From: Synaphobranchus kaupii
Taxonomy: Eukaryota; Chordata; Actinopteri; Anguilliformes; Synaphobranchidae
Assembly (NCBI GenBank): GCA_029718625.1
Contig: CM056376.1
Coordinates: 92,164,899-92,228,898, forward strand
Reading direction: 5' to 3'
DNA length: 64,000 nucleotides
Below, piece after piece: positions 1 through 13,246 of the stretch. Position 1 is the stretch's first letter, and every line of letters begins with the position of its first letter. Below the pieces are notes generated by a model. That model had not been told where the DNA came from. It was given only the letters and a program-made list of their open reading frames with translations, and did not search any database. Position numbers and translations under genes: made by a program.

Positions 1-957
1 GGCACTTAGCCTATAACATGAAATCTCTACGCTATAGCCCGATTGCACGTTGCTCATTCACAATGCCTCCCTTACTCTGGAGTAAGCGTTAAAATACATG
101 AAACAATATAATAAGGCCCTTTAATTAATTGTATATATAATTTATCAAGGAGAAAAACAGTGGTTAGCAATGGAACTAGGCTCGGTTCCTGCAACATCAA
201 AGAAATCCGGTAAGTCTACATACACACACGTAAGAATACAATATTAAACACCACTACAGCAATACCCGTATTTTCGTACCTGGGTTACAACCGTCGATAA
301 CCACAACGCTAAGGAGCGCTCACACAGGGTGCTGGTGCTTCTACTAAAATATAGAAAAACAGGAATCAAACCCTGGTTTTAATGAGGCCCATTAGCCTAC
401 TATAACCCTATAAAATAAGTGGCCTTACCCAATGACTGGGCTTTATAAGTCGTTCCCCTCAGGCTAGGGGCCTCAAGCCAAACACAAACAGCTTAGCAAA
501 CACTGACTTTGGGGTGGGTTTAGATACAATTCTCCGCACCAGACGAAACCGCGGCTATAAATACAAAAACAAACGATTAGGATGAGCTACCAGGTATAAT
601 TAAATAACGTTAAGGTATCGAACACCAAAGTCATTTACACACTTTTAATTGTTTAGTTAGGTGAAACAAAGCCACTGTCGGCCGACTGGTTCGCACATGC
701 ACCAATAATCGAGAGCTGCTAAGAAGAGAGTCGAATATCACTATACATGTAAACAGAACTTATTCCACTGTCACACTTTGCATTATCAACCAACACTGTC
801 TGGATTAGTGAATTAAAATCACAAAACCATTTAAAACATACCGCCGTTTCACTCCCTCGCTGGATTAAACCACTTCCGTACAAACGCGAGCTACGCCAGA
901 ACGGGATTCTCGTCCAGCTATATAAGCAAGTGGATGCTGCTTAAAGCAACCAATGAT
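1..957. other. non-coding, no recognised feature
   Basis: No open frame or repeat recognised. A small inverted repeat CCCCTCAGGCTAGGGG lies near 457. The stretch is presumably intronic or 3' flanking DNA of grm8, which runs leftward. Confidence 0.4.
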
Positions 958-1024
958 GTCTCCCAGGTCCTATGGTCCTGCCTGTTACACAAGCCCAGTA
1001 CTGTAACCATTATACTACACTGCT
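958..1024 (-). repeat. tRNA-like SINE head fragment
   Basis: On the minus strand this reads GCAGTGTAGTATAATGGTTA followed by a box-B-like region. That is the tRNA-derived 5' end of the fish SINE family whose longer copies lie at 8205-8402 and 10562-10700. The L2-like tail is missing here. Confidence 0.55.
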
Positions 1025-2258
1025 GCACTTATTGACTTGACTTGCATGAGATGGACTTTTAGGAGCAAGCAAACAGTTCTCAAGGGTATAACAACTGTGT
1101 CAAACCTCAAACCTCTACCCTCTTGGGCTCCATAACCACCCTTGCAGCTTTACTTCAGTTTGTGCCAAAGCATTTTTGAAACACTGTTCCCACGTAAATG
1201 ACAGGCCTCAAAAATGTCCCCCTTCCCAACACTCTTACAACTGCAATGAGCTTTGGTTCAGCTGCAGATATTTCAGCTCAACAAAAAGATGATTTTAAGG
1301 AATACGTAAAGAAATAACACTGTCATTTGTCCAACAGAAGAAACCAGGCCCTTGTGCTTTCAGAGAGAACTGGTTGAGACGTGAGCTGGGGAACTGGCAT
1401 GTTCGCTCCTGGCTCTCCACTCCTGGATCTGTCGGCCCAGTTGTCAGTCAGCGCAGGTGTCACAGATAGAAATAGTGTGGCATGTGCTTTCTGGAAGCGT
1501 CACTGTGACACTGCAGTGCAAATCTCCGCAGCTTGTCCCTCTGCGGCTACGCACAATTTCCTTCCGCCAGCTCTCCATCTCCCTCCCTCGCTCGCTCGCT
1601 CCGATTATGCAGAAACTCACAGTGCCTTTCCCCTATTTCTCACCAATTTAAATCTCCTGAATCAAATATTTGGCACATCAAAGCCAGGAATATAATTACA
1701 AATATACATCTTAAAGAAGCCATGCATTATTAAACTTCCAGCAGGAACACATTTGTCACAGAGATCCTGCGTTTGAGGTGTCTGACAAGAACGTCCCCCC
1801 CCCCCCCACCCCACCCCACTGCACAACCTGAAAGAATTGACACTGGGAGAGATTTCTTTGCTATTGTCAGTAACACATTAATGGATTCACACGGGACTCT
1901 GGGCAAACCCATTATCCATTTCCCCTTTAATCCACCACCTAGCCGCAGAAAACCTAAGAGCTGCAAATTAAAAGGAAGAATTCAAAGATTGTTTCGTTTT
2001 GCGTACACCTCCATCTCTGCACCACACACGGCTGTTAATTAGGGCCAGAAGAAAGTCCCGTTATTTAAGTTGCCATTATTTAAGCATCTGGCCCTTCTGC
2101 ACAATACTGTAAATACAGAAATACAATTATATAATTCAATACAACAAAGCCATTTGCACATTCGTGCTAGATAACAAAGAGGGCATAGCTCTTAATAAGT
2201 CCTTATGGGTAAAAATGCAGTTTGTGGGAGCCACCATCATCCAGATGTTTTAAGAGCA
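1025..2258. other. non-coding stretch with a 12-base C run
   Basis: Only short spurious frames occur here. A poly-C run lies near 1796-1807. No conserved exon was recognised on either strand. Confidence 0.4.
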
Positions 2259-3216
2259 AAACTGGCTGTATAAGCATGTACTGTATATGGTAAGTCTTGG
2301 GTGAAACATGATTGTTTCTAAGTCTGAAACTGGCTGTATAAGCATGTACTGTATATGGTAAGTCTTGGGTGAAACATGATTGTTTCTAAGTCTGAAACTG
2401 GCTGTATAAGCATGTACTGTATATGGTAAGTCTTGGGTGAAACATGATTGTTTCTAAGTCTGAAACTGGCTGTATAAGCATGTACTGTATATGGTAAGTC
2501 TTGGGTGAAACATGATTGTTTCTAAGTCTGAAACTGGCTGTATAAGCATGTACTGTATATGGTAAGTCTTGGGTGAAACATGATTGTTTCTAAGTCTGAA
2601 ACTGGCTGTATAAGCATGTACTGTATATGGTAAGTCTTGGGTGAAACATGATCGTTTCTAAGTCTGAAACTGGCTGTATAAGCATGTACTGTATATGGTA
2701 AGTCTTGGGTGAAACATGATTGTTTCTAAGTCTGAAACTGGCTGTATAAGCATGTACTGTATATGGTAAGTCTTGCGTGAAACATGATTGTTTCTAAGTC
2801 TGAAACTGGCTGTATAAGCATGTACTGTATATGGTAAGTCTTGGGTGAAACATGATTGTTTCTAAGTCTGAAACTGGCTGTATAAGCATGTACTGTATAT
2901 GGTAAGTCTTGGGTGAAACATGATTGTTTCTAAGTCTGAAACTGGCTGTATAAGCATGTACTGTATATGGTAAGTCTTGGGTGAAACATGATTGTTTCTA
3001 AGTCTGAAACTGGCTGTATAAGCATGTACTGTATATGGTAAGTCTTGGGTGAAACATGATTGTTTCTAAGTCTGAAACTGGCTGTATAAGCATGTACTGT
3101 ATATGGTAAATCTTGGGTGAAACATGATTGTTTCTAAATCTGAAACTGGCTGTATAAGCATGTGCTGTATATGGTAAGTCTTGGTTGAAACATGATTGTT
3201 TCTAAGTCTGAAACTG
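2259..3216. repeat. minisatellite, 68-bp unit, about 14 copies
   Basis: A 68-bp unit beginning AAACTGGCTGTATAAGCATG is repeated head to tail about 14 times. Most copies are identical. Single-base variants occur near 2652 and 2775. The last two copies (from about 3100) carry several changes, so divergence is concentrated at the right edge. Each unit contains GGTAAGT and the semi-palindromic TGTACTGTATA. No long frame is open through it. Confidence 0.97.
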
Positions 3217-3362
3217 TAAATACTGCGATGATTCATGATGACACTGAAACACCTGCTGCTGTCTTGCCAGGTCTCTTTTGCAGAAGAGGTCTTTCTTCTC
3301 AGTGAGACTTCCTAGCTAAACAAAAGTTAAATATACATATAAAATGCCATGCTGCTAGCAAC

Positions 3363-4440
3363 CAGTAGCGGACTGGACCATCTGGAGCACCGGGAGTTTT
3401 CCCGGAGGGCCGCTTGACAATTGGGCCGGTGCGTTACCCTCCGCTACACAAAAAAAGATTTTTAAAAATCACTAAAAACCCAAGTGTTCTGTGTAGCACT
3501 GACTGGCCCAAGCGAGTGGGCTGGTGGCCCAATGCCTATCAAGAGCTGAATCTAAAAACATTTCAACTGATAGGGAGCCAAGACCATCGACCAATCAGTT
3601 GCCCAGTCATGGTTTTTCTTCCAAGCTAATCGGAGCCTCAAGAGCTGAATCTTTCAAAAAATAGTAGCCTATAGTGTTGTAAATTCTGAGGCTTTTCGAG
3701 GAGCAGGCTCCGTTCACTAAAAAGAGCCGTTCGTTTGGCTCTTCGTTCACTTATACTTCCGGTTTTTCGAAAAAATGCAGTTTGAGTTTGCACTTACTGT
3801 ATGTCCTGGGAGTGTTTGCCAAGAATTATATAACAATTCCAAATGCAATTTCTTGAAACTTTTGTATTATCTTGTCACTTTTAGTGTTCTAAATATTTCA
3901 GAGTCCATAGAGGTCCATTCCCAGTGTGTGCTTAACTCAGGAGGTTCGACTAAACTTACTGCAACAAGTCTCACTTTCAATCAAAAGAAAGTGGCTGCTT
4001 AAACCTCAAGCCATTATTAATGAAATGTTGAGTTCTACTTTTTTTTGTGACAACTGGGAGGACTCATAGCACTTTGTTACTGTCTGCCTAAAATACGCAA
4101 AATGTATGGTACATACATTTTGTAAAATGTGTACATAAATCAATATGGTTTTAACCTTTGCAAATGTTAAAGTACTGTTCTCTATTATTTAATACACATG
4201 GCATCTATTTCACCTAAAACTTCAGATGAAGGGATGTTGTTCAACAATCATTTATAATGGCCTAGTCAAACACTGTTCTTAAAATTGTGATACATATTTA
4301 GTTATCAAATCCATTTTTGTGCTGGTTTACATAGTGTGGCATGTGGTTTATTGTAGGGTGGGCTTTGACAGGCCAGACTGAGTCAAAATTATTTTAATTA
4401 GGTAAGTCCAGGGCCATTTTTTAGTCCCAGTCCATCCCTG
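3363..4440. mobile_element. non-autonomous hAT element with 8-bp TSD
   Basis: The 1,078-bp element is bounded by exact 8-bp direct repeats CTAGCAAC at 3355-3362 and 4441-4448, typical of hAT. The termini are imperfect inverted repeats: CAGTAGCGGACTGG at the left, and CAGGGATGGACTGG read inward from the right. Frames of 71 and 75 codons inside show no transposase signature (no BED finger, no hAT dimerisation block), so it depends on a transposase supplied elsewhere. Confidence 0.88.
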
Positions 4441-4967
4441 CTAGCAACGCATTAGCTGGGGTGTGCCCCTGTCTGTCTGAACCACTGATGCTCTGCTCAG
4501 AATATTCTCACTGCCTGTCACTTCCAATGTTGTCCAAAGGGGCACTCCCTGCAAGAAGACCCAGTGTTTAGCGGACTAGGCGATGAAGCAGAGGTGTGAT
4601 TGGTCCAGATGCCAGAGCAATAATCAAATTGACCTGCTTTAACTAAGTCACAGCCTTAAGACAAGTTCAATAAAAAAATAATTTAAAATGAAGCAACCAT
4701 CATTAATTCATGATCAGTGAGTGGGCACAAGTTTTGAATTCATCCAAAACTTACAAAACATGAAAAAATGAATTGCAAATCGGGACTCATCTTGGAATGA
4801 AAATGAATCAGAGTGTAGCCCTGGGAAATGTTCCTATCCTACCAAATTGGAGTTATATAGTTCAAATTCGTCTCCGTGTGTCTAGTTCAGTTTATGGTGC
4901 AGAAAAGCCAAACACACTTAGAAATACATCCAAAAGTCCAAGAGATACAGCATTTATGTAGCCTTAG

Positions 4968-5204
<237 letters not shown>

Positions 5205-7914
5205 GTGAAGTGCAGCTTTCACCATGAGATTACTTTTACTTTTTTATGACTTTACTATTTTTGAACATATAGGCCTACATATTTTTGGAAAGGAGCCAAA
5301 ACATGAAGCTGAATATTCTAAGGAACTACAGCTGTCAGGTGCAAGTGCACATTCATAAACATACATAGCCACATGGCATTAGTACTTTAAAAGCACTCAC
5401 GAACAATGGCAGTGCATCATGGTGGTTGACAGTGGCATACTACAGGTATATTTAAACACATAAATAAAAATATTGTCATAACAAATATAATTTTATGGTA
5501 GCCATAATGAAGCACATCTGCTTATAAATTATTTACAAAGTGGTTATACCCATATTTATGATGGTGTTATATTTGCTTTATGAAGGCTATAAGAAGGACA
5601 GTATGTCTACAGTATGGATGCAATATTTGAAAAAAATTGAAAAGGGGGGGGGGGGGGGTTAACATAAAAATGGGCACCTGGTTCTTCGTCACAATAACTT
5701 GGAGTTTATCTCGATTCTAGGGTGGGCTTAACTTTTGATTAGAATGTTTTCTTCATTTGGATCTTCAAAACCCCCCAGTCGCTCATTAGCTGTACTCTTT
5801 CTGCCACATGTTTAACCTCTGCCCGGCGAGTGGGTTCACAGCTTTCACGAGGCCCTGTCTGGAGAGGAAAGTGAGCGAGACTTAAAAATGTGTTGAGGTT
5901 TTGGAAAATAAATTCTGTCTTGCACAGGACTTGAAACCAGGCCGGGTCCCTATTGGCATATTCCCATCTTCTCCAGTAAAGCCCTTTGATTATGTGAAAA
6001 ACTGAGTTTAGGAGCAGAGGAGCCCCCAAAGCTGTATTGTCAGTGTGCGTAATGAGCTGCAGAGGGTTACAACATGTAACCTGGAGGGGGGACGTCTTGC
6101 TGCCTTTCATGTACATATTCATACTCCTCTCTCCTTTTCGCCTTTCTTCTTTTAATTAAGGAAGTGTCATGTCAGGGAAAACATAAACACCATTCCAATG
6201 AGGAAACTCTTTAAAATTCGAAAAGACCTGGACAAAATTGGCTGTACACGGCTGTGTGATGTTGACTCTGCCCTTTGGAGGGCCCTGCCAATCAGAACGC
6301 ATGTCTGAATGGGATATCTGCCTAGCAGCAGCTTAGGGCATGAGGCATGGGGCAGCCAATCAGCTGGGGGAAACTGGGGAAGTGTAGGGAAATAAATAAA
6401 GCAGAGGTGCTGAGGTGCCCAGTGTAGCTCATTCATTCATCTTATCATCCCTCGATTTACATGGATGTATACGTTCTACCTTTTACAAATTATCTTTGTG
6501 TAGAGGTATTTCCAATGCTCATCACCTACGTAGGTGAATGCAACACACTGGGGATGGTTCAGGGTAGCTACACTACCATGCCAACTATAAAGTGCTATAA
6601 AATCCATGAAAAGTGCTATATAAATGAATAATAAATGTTTGCGATGATAATGATGGTGAAGATGATGATTAAAATGATGAACGTGTGATGATTGTAATAA
6701 TTATTATACACAGTATTATATAAATAATTATTCTGAATAATAATAATATATAACAGCTGTGAAAACTGAGCAACTATTTGTTGATGAACAACACAGTAAG
6801 GGGTCAGATAAGTGTGTGTAATTGTCTTGTCTTAGCAGCACAAACATGGGCAAATTTGTATTCTCAGATGTGACTTTCATTCCCAGATGGTAATCATCAT
6901 AGGCTCCTCCCGGTTCATACGCTTCATGGTTCAAGTTACTAATGTGAGCATCACTAACAGCAGATGAGCTATGTACAATCACTGCTGAGGAGCTTAATGT
7001 TCTATTAATTTCGCCAATAACCATTTAACAGCTCTAGGGGTTGAAGCAACATTCACTTAGACACAGACAGGCAGCGTGCATTAAATCAGGGAAACTGCAG
7101 TCTGAAATTTCCGGCTTATTGACTGCACCTCAATGTATCGACTGCCCTTTTCCTTCACAATGGGTGCTAGCATTAGGAGAAAGGAGATATTTTAAACATA
7201 TTTAATGAAGATTTTTTCTAGTACAACCCATCCGGCCACTCACTCTTTCAGACTTTGCATTCTTAATAACAGTGGCAACGTCAGACAAAGAAATAAGAAG
7301 TACATTTACAGAAATTTATTTTGTACTCATCTGTATCTAAGACAGACCTTGCAGCCAATTTTAAATTAACAACCAAGCTGTATGTGGGCCGCTGCACACT
7401 CATGGGCAAGGTGCAGAGAACAGCAGAGATGTAGGTAAATTTACTGAGACTGTGATCCAGCACTTACTGTGTGAGGGGATTGTTCAAAGGTACCCAAATA
7501 TAGAAAGAGAATACTAATACTGTCACTAATGAGCTGCTGGAAAGTAGGAGGCTTCCTCCTATGTTCATTTAAGCCTTTTACTGAACCCGGTGCTCTGTCC
7601 TTTTGATTGTCAGTCGGCTTTGTGTGTGTGTAGCTGATGGTTCATTGTATGCATATGCAAATACTTGTTTTGTCCCTGAAGCACAAAGATGCAGATTCAT
7701 CTAAAAGATTCAGATATTAAAATTACACATATTATTAAAATTTTGTGTGGTGGTGCGGTAACCCAGAAGCCCTTTTTATCATCTCGACGATACCCAGATT
7801 CCATCTGAGCTTGTGCATAGACTCACTTTATGCATATTATGCATGCAGAGATGCTCCGAATCCTGCAACAGTAATTGTTTATTTGTAATAAAAGTAAACA
7901 TCCTAAAAAAAAAG
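5205..7914. other. non-coding stretch with simple repeats
   Basis: It contains a run of about 14 G near 5645-5658 and an AT-rich ATGATG/AATAAT patch at 6630-6750. The tail-like AAGTGCTATATAAATG near 6612 resembles old LINE/SINE ends. Frames up to 127 codons are on shadow strands without a recognisable domain. It is treated as intron or flank. Confidence 0.4.
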
Positions 7915-7983
7915 GAAATCTACATATATTTGTTCGAGAAATCTACATATATTTGTTCGAGAAATCTACATATATTTGTTCTA
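7915..7983. repeat. three tandem copies of a 23-bp unit
   Basis: The unit GAAATCTACATATATTTGTT plus CGA occurs three times in a row; the last copy ends CTA. Confidence 0.95.
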
Positions 7984-8204
7984 GGTTGCAGACTAGCTCT
8001 TATCTGGTACAGAGGGAAATTGCTGCAGTTAAAATGTGATATGTTTCTGACCCAGGAACACGGGCATTCCGTAAAACAAATCTTGGCCTTCTTAGTGGCT
8101 CATCCTGTGTGTGGCCAGCAGCCTCACAGGATGGTAAATGATTGGCTATAGCATTCCCCAGGCAGGGAGGCTTTCAGTCAGCAGGATGGTATGCATCATA
8201 TTAT

Positions 8205-8402
8205 GGAATAGACATTAAATTACATTACAGGCATTCAGAGTGACTTAGTACATAGTTTTGTGCATTGCATTTATACAGCTGGATATTTACTGAAGCAATT
8301 CAGGTTATGCACCATGCTCAAGGGCACAACAGCAGTGTCCTACCTGGGAACTGAACCTAAAACTCCAGTTCCCTAACCATTATAGTACTCTGCTACCCTA
8401 TT
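8205..8402 (-). repeat. tRNA-derived SINE with L2-type tail
   Basis: Read on the minus strand, a tRNA-like head (GTACTATAATGGTTAGG, then GGTTCAGTTCCC) is followed by CCTTGAGCATGG and a GCTGTATAAATG module. It ends in a degraded version of the GTCGCTCTGGATAAGAGCG tail shared with the fish L2 clade. TTACATTACA sits at its 3' end. Confidence 0.75.
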
Positions 8403-10561
8403 ACCATTATCGCAAACTCCTCAGGTTGATTTGGCACCTACAATCTACCTGCACCTGCTGCCCAAGTGGAGTTCTCTGATGTAATGGCAACACAACTCTG
8501 TTCGTGGACTGCCAAGTGAAAAGAAGTGCTGGCATACAGAACACAGTCTTTTCTGCACACTCCCTAATTTTAGTTTCTGTTCTTCCCATAGACTGTATAG
8601 AAATATGGACAAAGTCACTGTGACGTCACCCATTGCCTTTCCACGGCCTTGTAAAAACCGAATTGAAGCTCCGCATGCATTTTTCGCCGCCAGTTTGTAC
8701 AAACTGCATCTGCTCCGTGGAGCCGAAGAGGATTCAACCTGTCCCTCTGATTGGTCCTGAACAAATGTTAATACCCTGTCCAAACAACACAATATTTAAA
8801 AAGATCAGCACATGCAGAGGCATTAGATGAAGGAAAGGCACCTATTTCAATTAAATTTTTTTGTGGGAAAAATTTATTGACTGAGTATTTTGACCACATT
8901 GCTGCCATTGACTTGACTTGACATGGTGAAAGACCTATACTGGAGCCAATCACAGTGGTGCTAGTGAGCAACGGCACAATTGCCGTGCCCAGCCCAACCA
9001 GGAAGTGAGCTTCAAAACGAAAGCCCCTTGGTTTTTCCTGGGTTTCCTCTGGCTCATTCAGTAGAACTGTGGCACGTGCAGGTTGAATGTATGACTCTTC
9101 TGTGCTGATTAGCATGTTTTTCATTCCATAATCCAGTTACAATAATGAACGTTATTCTTTGTTTAGAGTTATGAGCGGAGCGAACATTTACGTTCGCATA
9201 GCAAGTTCTGTCAGGAAACTCTTATCATAGCCGACCATGGTCGGCTAGCAACCACGCGTCTCATACTCAACCAATCACACGCACTCTAATGGAGCGCCCT
9301 TTTTAAGCCAAGAATCAGTTCTCTGTGCTGCTCGAACGCTGATGCACTGCTTTGTTTGCTTATGGCTTGTGTTAAAAGAAATTTGCTGTCACCAGCCACC
9401 ACCCCAGCTTCCACCTGTTTTTTGGATCTGCTTTGGTACGGGGGGTTTCTGGTCATCTCCTGTTTTAGGGGGGGGGGGGGGGTGCCCGTGCTCCAGAGTA
9501 GTATTAAAGCGGGTCCATTCAGCGCCAAACCAAAATATTATTGCAGCACATTCATTAATTAAACATGTTATTTGAATATGTGAATTGTCCTGACCGAAAT
9601 TATAGCTATTATAGTCACATGCGCTCAACTGCTTAAAATGTGACACTGTTAATTATTTAAAATATAAATATTATTTTTAAGGGTTTGAGTTTCAGAAGCG
9701 TCTAAACACTCTGGTTATGTTTTACAGAGCAGCTGTTGAGCGCGGGTTGAGGCTGCAAATTTCTTTTATGAATCATCTCAGGCATTTCTCTCTCATTGTT
9801 CTTTTTTTGTTGTTGTTTTTCCATGATTGTTCCTTCTCTTCCATGGCAGCAGAGGCTCAGAGCCGCAAGTGATATTTCCCTTATACATTTAACACTAAAC
9901 TTCCATGTTCCTACCAAACCATATGCGTAACAAAGGTTTTTCTTTATGCTAAATATCAAAGCACTTTCATATTTGCAGTGCGGTAGAAAATGACCTTCCA
10001 AAGATGATATCAAAACCTAGCAATGTGTGTCACACACATGATTGATAAATTCTATATTGTATGCATAGGAACAAATTTAAAATGAGTTCTGTGTACAGTT
10101 TGATAAATGAAGCCCTGCTTCAGCTGTCTGTGACTCAACATGATCGAGGGAGAAATGATCGACCTGCACGCTGAAGGAATGAAAATGGCTTTCATTTAAT
10201 CCATTTGAAATATCCCAGAATGATTTACCTCAGAAGAAATGGGGGATACCTCACCTCAAGCACAACCACTGTGTCACCAGCTACCAGAATGAAACACAGA
10301 ATCAATTTACCCCGGGATTGAACTGCACATCAGCCAAGAAGCAAGAATGATTTTTTTTGGCAATTAAACTGGGGGATGTTTCATGGGCCAAGTTGACATC
10401 CAGTTTGGGCATTTTTCCAGGAACACCCATATTTTCTGTAATAAGTGCCAAGACATCTTTAATGACCACAGTGAATCCAGACGTTGCTTTAACATCTACA
10501 AAGGACCTGCATCTCCACAGTGTCCCTAGAACTGACTCTTCTACTATGTCCTGAGGGTAGA
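8403..10561. other. non-coding stretch with poly-G run
   Basis: A run of about 14 G lies near 9469-9482. No exon was recognised on either strand. It includes the palindrome listed separately. Confidence 0.4.
9228..9247. other. 20-bp perfect palindrome
   Basis: TAGCCGACCATGGTCGGCTA is its own reverse complement. A second small inverted repeat, CGAAC-ATTTA-CGTTCG, lies about 35 bp to its left. The role is unknown. Confidence 0.9.
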
Positions 10562-10700
10562 GTGCATTACATTATAGGCATTTAGCAGACGCTCTTATCC
10601 AGAGCGACTTACACAACTTCGTAAGTGTGGCACCTACTATGCCACCAACACAGTTTCCTACAGCAGGTGGTCTCCTATCTCCAGGTATCACATCAGGCTC
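10562..10700 (-). repeat. SINE with well preserved L2-type tail
   Basis: The plus strand reads GGCATTTAGCAGACGCTCTT then ATCCAGAGCGACTTACA, the reverse complement of the GATAAGAGCGTCTGCTAAATG tail used by fish L2 LINEs and their SINEs. The tRNA-like head is largely lost or diverged. Confidence 0.75.
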
Positions 10701-12483
10701 AGTCCTGTTTAACTCTTGTTCGGCAAGGAAAAGAGGGAAAAGAGTAATATGGCTGCTGGCTGCTGACAGTGATTGTTAATCAGATTGACAAATCCATCAT
10801 CTATGTCTGACTTTCAGCCACCGACCTATTGCCAAGCCACGTATTCGTAAGGACCGAAGAGGAAAATCTGAATAATCAGTTGATTTGAACAATGGAAGAC
10901 TTAGATTTTCATGTCTAAATCACCAAAGTTGAAGGAGTACATCCGGACAATCAGAACATTACGGACATTGCGTTTTTTGTTTTTTTCTCACATTGATTGT
11001 GTAGTGCAATTCTCCCATCCTCTACAATGTGATTTTAGATTACGGTGGATCATCTAATCAAAGAAACTGGCCTCTCAGTATTGTTGCTTTGGGAAAATCG
11101 CACAGTCTGACTGTGGCCCACTATGTTTCCTGGGGGCCAATCAAGGGGTGAGATCATGCAATCTCAAGGCTGTGCAGGTGCCTGGCACACAAAGTGAGCA
11201 CTCTTGAGACAGCAATAAAAACTGCCAGCTGCAGAGGCCATGCCAGCTCGTATGGCCCTCATTCGCACATCTGCATCAACATTTATAAGACTCCATTACT
11301 ATAGGTAAGGCAAAGCGCTGCTCTGAATTCTACTCTCCTCAAAGATTTCCATTCAGCCTTATATTCATTGTGGTATTGAAAATAGCCTGTTTCAGCCTTT
11401 CTTATTTTTACTTAATTTACCACAGTGGGTTTAGACTTTTATTGCAAAAATACAAGTTTTTCAGAACGGTCGTTACAAATTGTCACTGTATGTCAGGTAA
11501 AGTGATGCTGGTGGATTTTTTTGTGTGTGAACATTGTGACCGACAACTTAGGGGCTAGATTCCAAAGCTCAAACTACTCAGCATCACCGCTATGTCTCTT
11601 CCAATTGGCTCGAACCACCTGTCAATTTAAAGTGACTACCCTCCTTAAATAGAAGGCTGGAAGAACATCCTACTGTTACAAAGCTCATTTCATTAATGAC
11701 AGCCAGGTGGTTCCATACCTCAGAATTCGAAATAGCATTTGTCACAAGAAACTATTTCTGCACATGAGGGACATGCTTTTTCACAAAATATTTACTATTA
11801 AACAATTCTTGTTCATTGACTAGTAAATAAAACTAAAATAAAAGTATTCTTACAGTTACTTAGAGTTTTATTACGGGGCAGGTAAAAACCACGGCAGGTA
11901 AATTTTTTGTAAATTCTCTAATTGTACTAAACGAGCAGTAGCAAAGTTATAAAAATGAAATCACCACTGCTGTAATGTGGATTTTGCAAGAAAAACCACA
12001 TCTTTCCCTCGTTAGTCCCCCAACACTCATTTAAAATAAGAGCACTGCAGTGCACTGTGGGTATGGAACTGTTGATGCAGGGTGTGATTTAGCTGCAGTT
12101 GGCGATTGCCCCAAGGCCACTGGGCTGCTGCTCAGGCCTGGTTATCAGATGGGTTCGGAGTGAGGGCATTGCCAGCATTTCCATATCTGATCACAGAGAA
12201 GCCTTTATGTTCCCCTCTGAGCAGAACAACGCACATACAGAACACACACGCATAAACACGCACACAGCGGACATGAGTGCACACACGCACACAGGGGACA
12301 TGAGTGCACACATGCACACAAACATGCATACACAAGACACAGGGACACATACGCACTCACACACGCACGTATACACAAGGCACGGCTGCAAATAAAATAA
12401 AAAAGCAAGTGCAGGCATAGGCACACGCAAACACGCAGGCATACATGCCCCAAACTCCCTCACCTCACATTGCAAGCACCCAA

Positions 12484-12485
<2 letters not shown>
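10701..12485. other. non-coding; CA-rich at the right
   Basis: No gene recognised. From 12230 to 12400 degenerate CACACG/CATGCA repeats produce spurious His-Thr frames. Confidence 0.4.

Positions 12486-12486
<1 letters not shown>

Positions 12487-12525
<39 letters not shown>
12487..12525. repeat. (CA)n microsatellite
   Basis: About 19 uninterrupted CA dinucleotides, preceded by a broader degenerate CA-rich tract. Confidence 0.95.
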
Positions 12526-12528
<3 letters not shown>

Positions 12529-13187
12529 TTCACAGGATAGAGAATACTGGAAGGTTTCAAACTTCTATGATTTCATTCTTTCATGTTCAACTTACAATGT
12601 CTGTTCGGTCGTTACTCTAAGCGTGTGTGGATGTGTGCATGTGTGTCTGCAGGTGGGTGGTTATTTCTAATTCTAATAGTTTTTTTGCTGCAGCAGAAAT
12701 TATTCAGGTCTGATTAGCAGTAATGAGTGCTTCCCTTGCACACAGCCGTGTCTCATCACCAGCTGGGGCAGCAAGAGGAGTTTTAACTCTGAGAGCGCCA
12801 CTGTCGTCTCACACAGGTGAGGGACTTCTAATGAACGCACCTGGGGACATCAGTCACCATAGCGCCGCTTTAAGGAAACGCAGTGATGATGAGGTGGCCC
12901 AGGTCAGCACTAATCACATAACTTGCTTCCCTGGAATCACAAGCAAGCGGCTAATTACGCACTTTTCCCCTGTGAAGAGCAGTTATGATGCGTGCGTGAA
13001 GATCCACTTTCATTCTGGGCCAAAAAGATACAGGATCTCACCAATCTCGCTGTTGTTCCTGCGCTCAGACAAAACTAAAAGACAATCGCTTATTTATTAT
13101 ATTGGTTTGACTGCATACTTAATTTAGTTAAAATATTTAATAAGAAGTGATTGGCAAAGCTTTTATTGAAAATAATGTATGACAACA

Positions 13188-13193
13188 TATATA

Positions 13194-13231
<38 letters not shown>

Positions 13232-13246
13232 TATATATATATATAA
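13188..13246. repeat. (TA)n microsatellite
   Basis: Near-pure TA with one C interruption in the middle (ATACTATAT). Confidence 0.95.

Noticed and set aside
2259..3216. Regular repeats that could suggest a CRISPR array
   Set aside because: The 68-bp units are contiguous with no unique spacers, and the DNA is vertebrate; it is a minisatellite.
5739..6122. A 127-codon minus-strand frame
   Set aside because: Composition and order of residues resemble no protein family; no supporting signals.
12723..13127. A 134-codon plus-strand frame
   Set aside because: No domain, no splice context and no similarity recognised; ordinary chance frame in non-coding DNA.
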